DNA from: Pyrococcus sp. NA2
GTDB lineage: Archaea; Methanobacteriota_B; Thermococci; Thermococcales; Thermococcaceae
Length of the DNA stretch: 64,000 nucleotides
Assembly: GCF_000211475.1 (NCBI RefSeq)
Contig: NC_015474.1
Coordinates: 868,001-932,000 of the forward strand
Direction of reading: 5' to 3'
The notes beneath the pieces are model-generated. The model was given only the letters and a program-made list of their open reading frames with translations, searched no databases and was not told where the DNA came from. A program made the position numbers and the translations under genes. This document shows positions 17,230-25,799 of this stretch, in pieces. Position 1 is the stretch's first letter. Every line of letters begins with the position of its first letter.

Positions 17230-18549
17230 ATGAACATAAGTAAAACAATTGGTGGGTTTGAGAGAAAGCCAAAGTTCGTCCAGCTGATCTTCGTCGACAT
17301 AAACGGAGTGCCTAAGGGGATGGAGATACCCATAACAAGGCTCCAGGAGGCCATTGAAGATGGTATATCATTTGATGGCTCTTCAGTCCCTGGGTTCCAG
17401 GGAATTGAGGACAGTGATTTAGTATTCAAGGCCGACCCCAACACGTACGTAGAGGTTCCCTGGGACAACGTTGCTAGGGTTTACGGTTACATATACAAGG
17501 ATGGTAAGCCATACAAAGCTGATCCAAGGGGAGTCCTTAAGAGGGTCATTGAGAAGCTTGAAAAGGAAGGATTCAAGGCTTACATAGGGCCAGAACCTGA
17601 GTTCTACCTGCTCAAGAAGAATGGAAGTTGGGAGCTAGAGATTCCAGATGTCGGAGGTTACTTCGACATATTGGGCCTCGACAAGGCCAAAGATATAAAG
17701 AGGGAGATAGCGGAATACATGCCTGCCTTCGGCTTGATTCCAGAGGTTCTACATCATGAGGTTGGAAAAAGTCAGCATGAGATAGACTTCCGCTACGATG
17801 AAGCATTAAAGACAGCTGACAACATAATAAGCTTCAAGTACATAGTTAAGGCCGTAGCTGAGATGCATGGACTCTACGCTACCTTCATGCCAAAGCCGAT
17901 CTATGGAATGCCAGGGAATGGAATGCACCTTCACATAAGCCTCTGGAAGGATAGCGAGAACGTGTTCAAGGGAGAAGAAGGGCTAAGCGAGGTGGCATTG
18001 CACTTCATAGGGGGACTTCTGAAGCATGCAAAGGCCCTAACCGCAATAACGAATCCGACAGTGAACAGCTATAAGAGGCTAGTCCCAGGATACGAGGCAC
18101 CAGTTTACATAAGCTGGGGTTACAAGAATAGAAGCGCTCTAATAAGGGTTCCAGCCTTCTGGGGCAACGGAGCTAGAATAGAGTACCGCTGTCCAGATCC
18201 GAGTGCCAATCCATACTTCGCGTTCGCGGCAATATTGATGGCTGGCTTGGATGGAATAAAGCACAAGATTGAACCCTTCGCTTACGTCGAGGAGAATGTT
18301 TACGAGATGGACGAGAGAAAGAGGGCTGAGCTGGGAATAGAAACCCTCCCAGAGAGCCTAGGAGAAGCTTTAGATGAGCTTGAGAAGGACAAAGTTGTAA
18401 GGGAGGCCTTAGGCGGGGCTTACGAGAACTTCATTGAGTACAAGAGGGAAGAGTGGGAGTCATACCTTAGGTACTTGGAGGAGAAGCACCTACCAAAGGA
18501 TACAAAGAGGGTGACCGAGTGGGAGCTGGAGAAATACTTCTTCATCTAG
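17230..18549 (+). CDS. glnA: Glutamine synthetase type I
   Basis: The cytoplasmic enzyme makes glutamine from glutamate, ammonia and ATP. The 439-aa protein shows FDGSSVPGF (~51), the metal-binding IGPEPEFYL (~118), NGMHLHISLW (~233), NPTVNSYKRLVPG (~275) and EYRCPDPSANPYFAFA (~318). Its length matches Pyrococcus GlnA. I chose ATG 17230 because AGGTGAGG at 17217-17224 is a good ribosome site; the frame also opens at 17203, without a site. Regulation may involve the repeats upstream. Its stop overlaps the convergent microprotein by 8 nt. Confidence 0.97.
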   Translation: MNISKTIGGFERKPKFVQLIFVDINGVPKGMEIPITRLQEAIEDGISFDGSSVPGFQGIEDSDLVFKADPNTYVEVPWDNVARVYGYIYKDGKPYKADPRGVLKRVIEKLEKEGFKAYIGPEPEFYLLKKNGSWELEIPDVGGYFDILGLDKAKDIKREIAEYMPAFGLIPEVLHHEVGKSQHEIDFRYDEALKTADNIISFKYIVKAVAEMHGLYATFMPKPIYGMPGNGMHLHISLWKDSENVFKGEEGLSEVALHFIGGLLKHAKALTAITNPTVNSYKRLVPGYEAPVYISWGYKNRSALIRVPAFWGNGARIEYRCPDPSANPYFAFAAILMAGLDGIKHKIEPFAYVEENVYEMDERKRAELGIETLPESLGEALDELEKDKVVREALGGAYENFIEYKREEWESYLRYLEEKHLPKDTKRVTEWELEKYFFI

Positions 18550-18703
18550 AGCCTAACCTAAGGAGCATGAAGAGAACAATGAAGAAGAGCGTTATATAGT
18601 AGCTCACCGAATAAGGAAGGTAACCTAGAATTCCAAGGGTGTAAATGATCGTGAGAATTAAGACCACTACTAGTAGAACCCTGTAGAGCTTTTTCCTCTC
18701 CAT
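18542..18703 (-). CDS. 53-aa membrane microprotein
   Basis: Read on the minus strand, ATG 18703 starts a 53-codon frame: a charged start MERKKLYR, a hydrophobic helix (VLLVVVLILTIIYTLGIL), a short turn, and a second hydrophobic stretch ending MLLRLGSR. A GGTGA ribosome site precedes it inside the end of the PqqD-like gene, so the two are co-translated. It overlaps the glnA stop convergently by 8 nt. I do not recognise the family. I judge it real from the ribosome site and two-helix pattern. Confidence 0.6.
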   Translation of the reverse strand: MERKKLYRVLLVVVLILTIIYTLGILGYLPYSVSYYITLFFIVLFMLLRLGSR

Positions 18704-18708
18704 AATTT

Positions 18709-19035
18709 TCACCTGAACTCTATCAGGTTTCTCTTCCTAAGCTCGAGCATGAATGTTATCAACCTTTCGTATAGGGGTTCCACCTTTTCTCCAAACTTAT
18801 CCTTCAGCATAACCCCTATTTCCCTCACAGTTCTTTTACCATCGCAGAGCTCCCATACGTATGCTCCAACCTCATCAAGCTCTATCCTCCTGTACTTCCC
18901 ATGTATAATTCTTGCCAAGAAGTCGAGCTTAGATTCCATTGGTATGAACAGATAATACTTCCCTCTTACCTTCCTGAGCTCAACCTTGGGATTCCTAACC
19001 GGAATTAGGTTGAGATACCTCTCCATCTCCATCAT
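18709..19035 (-). CDS. PqqD-family small protein (RiPP recognition element-like)
   Basis: The 108-aa product contains the winged-helix fold of PqqD: RIELDEVGAYVWELCDGKRTVREIGVMLKDKFG, here given as its parts DEVGAYVWELCDGKRTV and EIGVMLKDKFG, and ends in LELRKRNLIEF. PqqD proteins bind precursor peptides and hand them to radical SAM enzymes. No radical SAM gene is adjacent, but a 53-aa membrane microprotein follows in the same transcript. The start at 19035 follows a GAGGTG site. Confidence 0.75.
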   Translation of the reverse strand: MMEMERYLNLIPVRNPKVELRKVRGKYYLFIPMESKLDFLARIIHGKYRRIELDEVGAYVWELCDGKRTVREIGVMLKDKFGEKVEPLYERLITFMLELRKRNLIEFR

Positions 19036-19069
19036 TACACCTCAAAAAAATAAGAATATGGGAGAGAAA

Positions 19070-20953
19070 TCACTTCTTTCCTACCTTAACAAGCCAACCA
19101 AGTAACGCCAAGAGGAACAGCACTCCCAGGATGTTCCCTGCCATCGTTGTGCTGACTGATGGTGCAACTCCACCCACTATTAGGGCTGCGAAGACTATTC
19201 CCGTCAATGCCTCACCCGCAATAAGTCCTGCAGCTCCTAGAACTCCTGGATCTGTTAGGCCTTCGCCTTCAGCTTTCCTTGCTTTGGACACAATGTACCT
19301 GGCTATTCCTCCAAGGAGAATTGGCACACCTAGGCTTAGAGGCAGGTATATTCCAACTGCAACGGGCATCACCGGTGTTCTGAACTTGGATCCCTTCTTG
19401 GCCAGTATCTCGTCGAGGATTATTAGGACTATCGCTATGCCCGCTCCTATGAATACCATGCTCCATTCAAGTGTTCCCTTGAAAACTCCCTCAGTAACCT
19501 TTGCCATCAGGAATGCCTGAGGAGCTGGTAAGGCATTTTCTCCCTTTGCTGTTGGCGTTCCCGCTATTCCATAAGCCTTTATTAGGAGATTGAGAACGGG
19601 TGCCATAACCAAGGCTGCAAAGAAAGTTCCTATAACCTCAAAGACCTGCTGTCTCTTCGGCGTTGCTCCAACAAGATAACCAGTTGCTAGATCCTGCATC
19701 GTGTCTCCGGCTATAGCAGCCGCGGTACATATGACCGCTGCAACAAGTATCGTTGCAACCATACCTTCCATTCCAGAAAGACCGAGCCCCTTTAGGATGA
19801 GAGCCGTGAAGAGCAGGCTCATTATGGTTATTCCCGAGACTGGATTGTTTGAGGAACCGACAACTCCGGCTAGGTATCCTGCTATTGCACTACCAAAGAA
19901 GCCAAGTATCAGCATTATCACAGCCATGACGATTGCCATGCCTACGCTCTTCAACACATGTGCATACAGTAGGAACAGGGGCACAACGAAGGCAACTATT
20001 AAGGTTAAGACGTAATTCATGGGGAGATCTTCCTCAGTTCTTAAAACGGCTTCGCCAGCCTGTCTTCTCCTTGCAGCTTCAAGCCCCGCTTTAATTCCCC
20101 TAATTATTGGATTTCTTAGCTTTATCAAGCTCCAAAGTCCACCGACGACCATCGCTCCAACTCCCATGTACCTTATCTTTGTACTCCATATCGTCCAGGC
20201 GAGGTCTAGAGCACTAAGATTCTCTGGATTGCCCATCTTTGCTGCGTAGATTGGTATCGCGATGAACCAAGCTATGGCACCGCCCAGGAATACAAGGAAT
20301 GCGATGTTCAGCCCCACTATGTAACCAACGCTTATCAATGCTGCTGAAAGATCGCTACCAAAGTAGAACACTCTCCTTCCGGCGAACTTGGCAGCCTCAA
20401 GCGTTCCCTTCCAGACTCCAACGCTTCCCAGGAACTTGTAGATTGCACCCAAGATTCCACCGTAGAATATCGGCTTTGCGTGGGTTCCTCCCTTGTCTCC
20501 AGCAATGAGAACCTCGGCACATGCCGTTCCCTCTGGGTAGGGCAACTTCTCCTCAACTATGAATGCCCTTCTTAGAACAATTGTGAATAGTGCTCCAAGC
20601 GAGCCACCCAGTGCAGCTATTATCGTCACTATATAATAGGGGAACTCGGTGTAGTAGTTGAGAACCACAAGGGCTGGGAATGTGAATATGACTCCTGCGG
20701 CAAGTGCTTCTCCTGCGGATGCTGCCGTTTGAACCATATTGTTTTCAAGGATGTTCCTATCTCTTAGTGCCATTAGGATTGCCATCGAGATAACAGCTGC
20801 GGGTATGCTAGCACTAACCGTCATTCCAGCGTACATTCCGAGATACGCATTCGCGGCACCCATTATTATCGAGAGAACAACACCGAGGATAAATGCCTTA
20901 ATTGTGTACTCTGGGAGGGATTTTTCTGGTGGTATGTAAGGTTTATACTCCAT
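19070..20953 (-). CDS. OPT-family oligopeptide transporter
   Basis: The 627-aa polytopic protein has about 14-16 hydrophobic segments. The N-terminal ANAYLGMYAGMTVSASIPAAV region and later GDTMQDLATGYLVGATP and SSNNPVSGITIMSLL are typical of OPT transporters, which import short peptides or metal chelates using a cation gradient. A GGAGGTGAT ribosome site precedes the ATG. A 17-bp palindrome lies on the expected transcription start. Family assignment is firm; substrate is unknown. Confidence 0.92.
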   Translation of the reverse strand: MEYKPYIPPEKSLPEYTIKAFILGVVLSIIMGAANAYLGMYAGMTVSASIPAAVISMAILMALRDRNILENNMVQTAASAGEALAAGVIFTFPALVVLNYYTEFPYYIVTIIAALGGSLGALFTIVLRRAFIVEEKLPYPEGTACAEVLIAGDKGGTHAKPIFYGGILGAIYKFLGSVGVWKGTLEAAKFAGRRVFYFGSDLSAALISVGYIVGLNIAFLVFLGGAIAWFIAIPIYAAKMGNPENLSALDLAWTIWSTKIRYMGVGAMVVGGLWSLIKLRNPIIRGIKAGLEAARRRQAGEAVLRTEEDLPMNYVLTLIVAFVVPLFLLYAHVLKSVGMAIVMAVIMLILGFFGSAIAGYLAGVVGSSNNPVSGITIMSLLFTALILKGLGLSGMEGMVATILVAAVICTAAAIAGDTMQDLATGYLVGATPKRQQVFEVIGTFFAALVMAPVLNLLIKAYGIAGTPTAKGENALPAPQAFLMAKVTEGVFKGTLEWSMVFIGAGIAIVLIILDEILAKKGSKFRTPVMPVAVGIYLPLSLGVPILLGGIARYIVSKARKAEGEGLTDPGVLGAAGLIAGEALTGIVFAALIVGGVAPSVSTTMAGNILGVLFLLALLGWLVKVGKK

Positions 20954-20970
20954 CTAGTATCACCTCCAAA

Positions 20971-20987
20971 TTTGTCACAATGACAAA
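20971..20987. promoter_or_regulatory. Palindromic operator candidate of the OPT gene
   Basis: A perfect inverted repeat, TTTGTCA-3 nt-TGACAAA, lies just upstream of the ribosome site and about 28 nt downstream of a minus-strand TATA-like element (CTTTTATTCC, 21011-21020), so it would cover the transcription start. Binding here would block transcription. Confidence 0.55.
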
Positions 20988-21121
20988 GGCATGGGAAATT
21001 AAGTAAGTTTGGAATAAAAGCTTTTTCGTTTTAGAAATTGGAAATTCGTACTAAACTTTACCTATGTTCAAATCAAATTCAAAAGAGTCAGAACGAAGGA
21101 AGCTTTGAATCCGTTAAAAGC

Positions 21122-22312
21122 TCAACTTAACCTCTTCACTGCCCAATTATAGAGCAACACCGCAATGAGGAGCATCCCAAAGCTACCAACTGAAAGGAAT
21201 ATTAGATCTGGAACTATTTCGGTGGGAAGTCTATGGTAAAGCTCGAGCAATCTCAAGACTTTTAAGGCCCTTCCCAGGGGGAAGTAATTAGCTATCGGCC
21301 TTGCCCATTCTGGAAGAATGCTCTCTGGGATCACGATGCCAGCTAAGAATAGCAGGGGCATTGAGATCAAGTTCACTATCGCATTGGTTGCCTTTATGCT
21401 CCTCGTTCCCATGGCTATGGCCAGTCCAAGGCTCATCGAGAATATTGCGGCAAGGAATATTATCACCCATCCTAGAGGGCTTGGAAAGATCGTCTCTCCA
21501 AATACGAGCTTCGCATAGCATATACCGACAAGTATGCTGACCATTATCGTGATGAACGTTGAAAGCATCTTGCCAATTAGGAAGTCCCAGGCCGTGGCTG
21601 GTGAAGCTACTATCCTCCTCAGGGTTCCCCTCTCTATCTCCTCAAGTGTTCCAGATCCTATCGTGAGCATCGTTGCAAAGAGGAACTGGATTCCTATGAA
21701 GCTCGTGACGTAGAATTGAATTGGTGTAACAGTTTCTCCCTTAACTTCCCTCTCCTCGAGCACAAGGGGATCTGCCAGCGCAAGTATGTACTTCTTGTAC
21801 TTCCTCATCTCATCTGGCATGTACATCTCTATGTACTCCAACGTTATTTCCTGCATTCTCCTCTCAAATTCAGAGAAGAAGCCCTTTACAACTCCACTGA
21901 CGAGTTGATATTTCTGTGGATCGCTCTTGTCGAAGTAAACATAGATCTTCCCCTGTAAACCTTGTGAGATGTTTGCTCCAAAGCCCCTCGGAAAGATTAT
22001 CAGGGCGTCAATTCTTCCATGCTTAAGGGCATCAATCCCCGAGCTTTCGTTGGGATATGTCTTAATTCTAAAGACGTGGACTCCCTCTATGGTAACGTTC
22101 TTCATTACCTCAACTACATAGTGGGCTGAGCTCTCGTTAAAGTAGACAACTCCAACATCTATCGTCATCGGCGGGTTCTTTCCTCCCCATATGCCCCCAA
22201 AGAGGGTGATCCACATAAGGGGAAACACGAAGATCCAGAATATGACCATCTTTTCCCTTCTAACTTCCTTCAGATCCTTCAAAATTATGCCCTTGATTGC
22301 CCTCAGCTTCAT
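21122..22312 (-). CDS. ABC-2 type transporter permease
   Basis: The 396-aa protein has one N-terminal helix (~20-40), a long extracytoplasmic domain (~45-180) and about five C-terminal helices (~190-390), the layout of ABC-2/YhgE-type exporters. A PLLFLAGIVIPESILPEWARPIANYFPLG-like segment, with SMPLLFLAGIVIPESILP visible, is the family hallmark before the last helices. It overlaps the ATPase gene by 4 nt. It probably exports a lipid, antibiotic or other hydrophobic compound. Confidence 0.85.
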   Translation of the reverse strand: MKLRAIKGIILKDLKEVRREKMVIFWIFVFPLMWITLFGGIWGGKNPPMTIDVGVVYFNESSAHYVVEVMKNVTIEGVHVFRIKTYPNESSGIDALKHGRIDALIIFPRGFGANISQGLQGKIYVYFDKSDPQKYQLVSGVVKGFFSEFERRMQEITLEYIEMYMPDEMRKYKKYILALADPLVLEEREVKGETVTPIQFYVTSFIGIQFLFATMLTIGSGTLEEIERGTLRRIVASPATAWDFLIGKMLSTFITIMVSILVGICYAKLVFGETIFPSPLGWVIIFLAAIFSMSLGLAIAMGTRSIKATNAIVNLISMPLLFLAGIVIPESILPEWARPIANYFPLGRALKVLRLLELYHRLPTEIVPDLIFLSVGSFGMLLIAVLLYNWAVKRLS

Positions 22313-23199
22313 TCCAACTTCCTCCCCGTTAGCTTTAGGAAGACATCCTCGAGTGTCGGCTCCTCAACTTTCACAGCCTTAATTTCGCTCCCCTGAGAAA
22401 TCAGAATCTCAACTATCCTTGGAAGGGATTGCCTTGGGTTTTTGACTTGAATCCTCAAAACATTGTCCTTCTCAATCAGCTTTGGGAACTCTTCTCTAAG
22501 TTTTTCAACACCCTTGAGGATCCCTTCCACCTGAATTATGCTCTCCTCTCCAATTAAGGCCTTCAGCTCATCAGTTTTCCCGACGGCTATTACCTTCCCC
22601 TCGTTCATTATCGCGACCCTATCAGCTAAAGCCTCGGCTTCCTCCATGTAGTGCGTTGTTAACAATATCGTTTTTCCTTCCTCCTTGAACTCCCGTATAA
22701 ACTCCCACAGCTTTCTTCTTGATGACACGTCAAGCCCCGTTGAAGGTTCATCAAGTATCAAGATCTTTGGATCGTATAGGAGAGAAATTGCTAGATTTAG
22801 CCTTCTTCTAAACCCTCCGCTCAGCTCTTTTGCCTTCTTCTTGGGAGGAAGTTCAAATCGCTCTATTAGTTCGTCAATCCTATCAGCTGGTGCATCGTAT
22901 AGATCAGCATAGAATTCTAGGTTCTCCTTGACGGTGAGCAGATCATAGGCTATACTCTCCTGAGGAACGTACCCAATGAGTCGAGCAGTTCTCTTGCTCA
23001 GCTTTTCTCCGAAGATCCTTATCTCCCCTTTATCGTAACCCAAACCCTCGGCTAGAATTCGTACTAAGGTGGTCTTCCCGGCACCGTTTGGACCCAGCAA
23101 GGCGAAAATTTCTCCCTCTCTAACCTCCAAATTTATACCGCGAAGAGCCTTGAAGTTGCCATAACTCTTCCATAGATCTTTAATTTCAATTGCATTCAT
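22309..23199 (-). CDS. ABC transporter ATP-binding protein
   Basis: The 296-aa ATPase subunit has Walker A GPNGAGKTTLVRIL (~35), signature LSGGFRRRLNLAISLL (~130), Walker B ILILDEPSTGLD (~150) and the switch His TTHYMEEAE (~186). The C-terminal extension VEEPTLEDVFLKLTGR is typical of exporter ATPases of the drug or lipid class. A TATA box at ~23221-23230 lies 25 nt before the ATG, predicting a leaderless transcript with the permease. Confidence 0.95.
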   Translation of the reverse strand: MNAIEIKDLWKSYGNFKALRGINLEVREGEIFALLGPNGAGKTTLVRILAEGLGYDKGEIRIFGEKLSKRTARLIGYVPQESIAYDLLTVKENLEFYADLYDAPADRIDELIERFELPPKKKAKELSGGFRRRLNLAISLLYDPKILILDEPSTGLDVSSRRKLWEFIREFKEEGKTILLTTHYMEEAEALADRVAIMNEGKVIAVGKTDELKALIGEESIIQVEGILKGVEKLREEFPKLIEKDNVLRIQVKNPRQSLPRIVEILISQGSEIKAVKVEEPTLEDVFLKLTGRKLE

Positions 23200-23249
23200 G
23201 CTTTCACGTAGGTAGAAGTTGTATATAAGTGGTTAGGAAACTTTGAATT

Positions 23250-24299
23250 TCAAAGAAGGGCGATTCTCGTTAGTGGATCGCTTAATTTGTACACCTCATT
23301 TTCTTCCACTATCCACCCCATCTTTTTCAGGTTCTTGAGGAGCTCGTATAACCGCGGCTCTGGAGTTCTAATTCCCCTAACGTAAAGGTAGTCCCTTAAA
23401 AGGCTCCATCTATTGTATCCCAGGGCTATTCCCCTCAGGATTTCGACATAGCGACGAGTTCTCCTCTCCAGTTCTTTAAGCTCTCCAAGAATTAACCCTC
23501 TTGCAGTCTCAAGTGTCCTTTCGAGGGCCTTCTCAGGATTCTTGCTTCTGAGATACTCAACTCCAAAGAGGACAAGCCATCCAGGAATACCATCCAGCAC
23601 CTCAACGGCTCTGTCTATAACCTCCTCTGGAACCTCGACGTTAACTTCCCTAAATCCGGTTATGAGAAATTCCCTTGAAATTTCGGGAGAAAATGGTTTA
23701 ACGTAAACTTCTCCCGCAATTCTTCCATAGAGTGGGCTCTTGTAGTCATCGATTCCAAGGAAGTCATGAAGAAGCCCCACTTCTGAACCCGTTAGGATGA
23801 ACCTTAGATTTGGAAGAGAGTCATAGGCATAGGCAAGGAGGGCCAACAGCTCTTTTCCTCCTCTGGAGCCATAAAAGCGGAGGTATTGAGCCTCATCAAA
23901 GGCTATTATGAACCTTCCCGTCCTCTCTCCAATTTCGTTGAGCTCTCTGAATATTTCTCTCAGCGGGGTTTCCTTGGGCTCGAGTTTGAGAAATTTCAGA
24001 TCAATTGACATCTTGAACTTTGACAGAATTTTCTCCAGAGAGTTAATCTTTGATCGAAGTTCCCTGGTTAAGTCTTCCTTAGTAATATGTCCGCTCTCCG
24101 CGTATAGCTCCCTGCAGTCGATTAATATTCCTGGGTTCTCGTTGAGATACGACTTGAGGATTGAACTTTTCCCTACCCTTCTTATTCCAAGGAGAAGGGT
24201 TATTGGATAACTCTCAACGCTTTTCTCAAGCTCTCTGAACTCTTTTTCCCTGTCAAAAATTTCCTCTCTCCTCTCCTTTGGCCTCAGGTCGAAGAGCAC
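23250..24299 (-). CDS. Archaeal STAND-like ATPase (PF01637 type) without nuclease domain
   Basis: The 349-aa protein carries the FDREKEFRELEK entry motif, Walker A LGIRRVGKSSILKSY (~40), Walker B IIAFDEAQYL (~140), a sensor LTGSEVG (~178), the region GRIAGEVYVKPFSP, and a C-terminal winged helix (RDYLYVRGIRTPEPRLYELLKNL). Unlike its relatives at 26760-32678 it ends after the wHTH and lacks the DUF234 nuclease-like part. The start is GTG 24299, close to its operator repeats. Function is unknown; binding of DNA by the wHTH and self-regulation are inferred. Confidence 0.8.
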   Translation of the reverse strand: MLFDLRPKERREEIFDREKEFRELEKSVESYPITLLLGIRRVGKSSILKSYLNENPGILIDCRELYAESGHITKEDLTRELRSKINSLEKILSKFKMSIDLKFLKLEPKETPLREIFRELNEIGERTGRFIIAFDEAQYLRFYGSRGGKELLALLAYAYDSLPNLRFILTGSEVGLLHDFLGIDDYKSPLYGRIAGEVYVKPFSPEISREFLITGFREVNVEVPEEVIDRAVEVLDGIPGWLVLFGVEYLRSKNPEKALERTLETARGLILGELKELERRTRRYVEILRGIALGYNRWSLLRDYLYVRGIRTPEPRLYELLKNLKKMGWIVEENEVYKLSDPLTRIALL

Positions 24300-24334
24300 T
24301 TACGCCACCGTAAGTTACTTACGGGGGCATAAGT
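24298..24334. promoter_or_regulatory. Double inverted repeat at the ATPase start codon
   Basis: ACTTACG-4 nt-CGTAAGT covers 24298-24315 and a second, weaker copy (ACTTACG...ATAAGT) covers 24317-24334, 19 bp apart. The GTG start of the minus-strand ATPase sits at the edge, and the minus-strand TATA (CTTATAACTT, ~24332-24341) overlaps the second copy. The divergent gene at 24382 has its own TATA (GTTTATTTAC, ~24352). Confidence 0.6.
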
Positions 24335-24381
24335 TATAAGGATTTCGAAAGGTTTATTTACTTAAGCAGATATTAACGGCC

Positions 24382-24933
24382 ATGCGGGTCTTCATCAAGG
24401 ATTATCTGCTTCCATGGTTGCTGGTCATCTTCTTTTGGGTTGCCATCTGGGTTTTCGTTCCCTGGAGGGGGATACACCTGTCACTTCCAAACGTTCTTTT
24501 GGTATTTGCTCTCCTGTCAATATTCCTTCTCGTGGCGCTTCACTTCGTTGGTAAGGCTCTTGAGCGCTACGGCTACTCGCAAGGGGACGTCAGAATGCTC
24601 CCTGAAATCATTGAGAGAGCCCATGGGCAACTTTATCTGGCCAGGGAAATTTTTGATATCATCGCAAGGGCGCTAATTTTCTGGGGACTGTTTTCCACGG
24701 CCGTTTTGCTGACAGAGAACCCCTTGTTGGGTATTGTGAACGCCGTTGCGATGTTTGCTCTGATATTCTCGTTTTTCGTTCTGCTTATCTCGATGGTAAT
24801 CTGGGTGCTATTTATTCCTTGCCTCTACAGGCTTCTCAGGGGAAGGGAACTCAACAGGAGTTTTCTTGTTGAGCTGGTGAAACTCAACTTTATTTTCACG
24901 GCGATTCTTCTAACGGTCAGCACTACATCATGA
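24382..24933 (+). CDS. Four-helix membrane protein, unknown family
   Basis: The 183-aa product has hydrophobic segments at ~10-32, ~36-58, ~90-110 and ~113-145, plus a final one near 165. I do not recognise it. A TATA box lies ~27 nt before the ATG, so the transcript would be leaderless. It overlaps the next small membrane gene (ATGA). It is divergent from the 23250-24299 ATPase and shares the region with that gene's operator, so it may respond to the same regulator. Confidence 0.6.
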   Translation: MRVFIKDYLLPWLLVIFFWVAIWVFVPWRGIHLSLPNVLLVFALLSIFLLVALHFVGKALERYGYSQGDVRMLPEIIERAHGQLYLAREIFDIIARALIFWGLFSTAVLLTENPLLGIVNAVAMFALIFSFFVLLISMVIWVLFIPCLYRLLRGRELNRSFLVELVKLNFIFTAILLTVSTTS

Positions 24934-25160
24934 AGCTAATCACCTCCGGAAGGAACGACTGGGTTTTCGATTCCCTCCTGAAACTTTCGGCCCTAAACTT
25001 CTTCTTTGGCTTGGTTGGCTTTTATGGGCCGAAAAGAATTGGAAAGCTGACTGCATTACTATTGACTCTCATCGTCTTCACCCAGCTGTGGGTTGCTTGG
25101 GGATTTTGGTTTAGGTCAGTAACCTTTAAGTATTTCGTGCATGCATGCACTTATTGGTGA
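24930..25160 (+). CDS. Small membrane protein (2-3 helices)
   Basis: The 76-aa product overlaps the previous gene by 4 nt (ATGA), suggesting translational coupling. It has two hydrophobic segments ([12 protein letters not shown] region and [21 protein letters not shown]). Its last codons contain the palindrome that probably regulates the downstream vapBC pair. Family unknown. Confidence 0.55.
   Translation: MKLITSGRNDWVFDSLLKLSALNFFFGLVGFYGPKRIGKLTALLLTLIVFTQLWVAWGFWFRSVTFKYFVHACTYW
25137..25150. promoter_or_regulatory. vapBC operator candidate
   Basis: GTGCATGCATGCAC is a perfect 14-bp palindrome at the end of the upstream gene. A TATA-like CTTTAAGTAT (~25123-25132) lies directly before it, so it falls on the expected transcription start of vapBC. 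VapBC complexes commonly repress their own promoters through such sites. Confidence 0.55.
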
Positions 25161-25399
25161 TGCCATTGGGCAAGACGATAACCATAGCCGATGATGTTTA
25201 TTATGAACTCGTCAAGATGAAGGGCAAGAAGAGCTTTTCAGAACTCCTAAGGGAGCTGATAGGGAAGAAAAAGAAGGGAAATCTTGACGTGCTCATGATA
25301 GCCTTTGGAACGAGAACTCCAGAAGAGGTCGAACAGCTCAAGAAAGAGCTCAAGGAGGTCGAGGAATGGATAAACTCTTGGACACCAGTGTCATTGTAG
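25160..25399 (+). CDS. vapB: VapB-family antitoxin (DUF217/UPF0330 type)
   Basis: From ATG 25160 (GGTG just upstream) the product is 79 aa: [19 protein letters not shown], then [18 protein letters not shown], and an acidic helical tail ([17 protein letters not shown]). This is the arrangement of archaeal VapB antitoxins, with an N-terminal DNA-binding/dimer part and a C-terminal toxin-neutralising tail. The frame continues upstream to 25145 but without a ribosome site. It overlaps vapC by 34 nt. Confidence 0.82.
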   Translation: MPLGKTITIADDVYYELVKMKGKKSFSELLRELIGKKKKGNLDVLMIAFGTRTPEEVEQLKKELKEVEEWINSWTPVSL

Positions 25400-25740
25400 A
25401 GATCTTTGGAGGAAACAAAAAGGTTATAGAATCTCTTTCTCCTAATGAAACTTACGCGATCCCAACTATAGTTTTGTTTGAACTTTATTGTGGTAATTTA
25501 AAAGAACGGGAAGTGCTTATGCTCGAAATGATACCAAAAGTTGAGTTTAATGAGGAGGCTGCTAAGATAGCCGGTTGGATGTTCCAGGATTTGAAGGAAA
25601 AGGGAAAACTACCACCGTTGAAAGATCTCCTCATAGCTGCAACGGCGATAGCACATGACATGACCCTTATCACCTGTGATAGGGACTTTGAGATGTTTAA
25701 AGAATATGGCCTGAAAGTGAAGATCTTGGAAATTTGTTAA
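25366..25740 (+). CDS. vapC: VapC-family PIN-domain ribonuclease toxin
   Basis: The 124-aa PIN domain starts with [13 protein letters not shown] (first acidic Asp), then the Glu in [10 protein letters not shown] (~39), the Asp in [21 protein letters not shown] (Asp near 88 in the [11 protein letters not shown] segment, and DRDF at ~103). All four expected acidic positions are present, so it is probably active. It cleaves RNA, often tRNA or rRNA, and is held off by VapB. It overlaps vapB by 34 nt. Confidence 0.87.
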   Translation: MDKLLDTSVIVEIFGGNKKVIESLSPNETYAIPTIVLFELYCGNLKEREVLMLEMIPKVEFNEEAAKIAGWMFQDLKEKGKLPPLKDLLIAATAIAHDMTLITCDRDFEMFKEYGLKVKILEIC

Positions 25741-25799
25741 TTTTTGTAAACCTAGAACGCGGTCAGTTGTTAGGGAAAGAAGAATGTCCAAATTATTAT

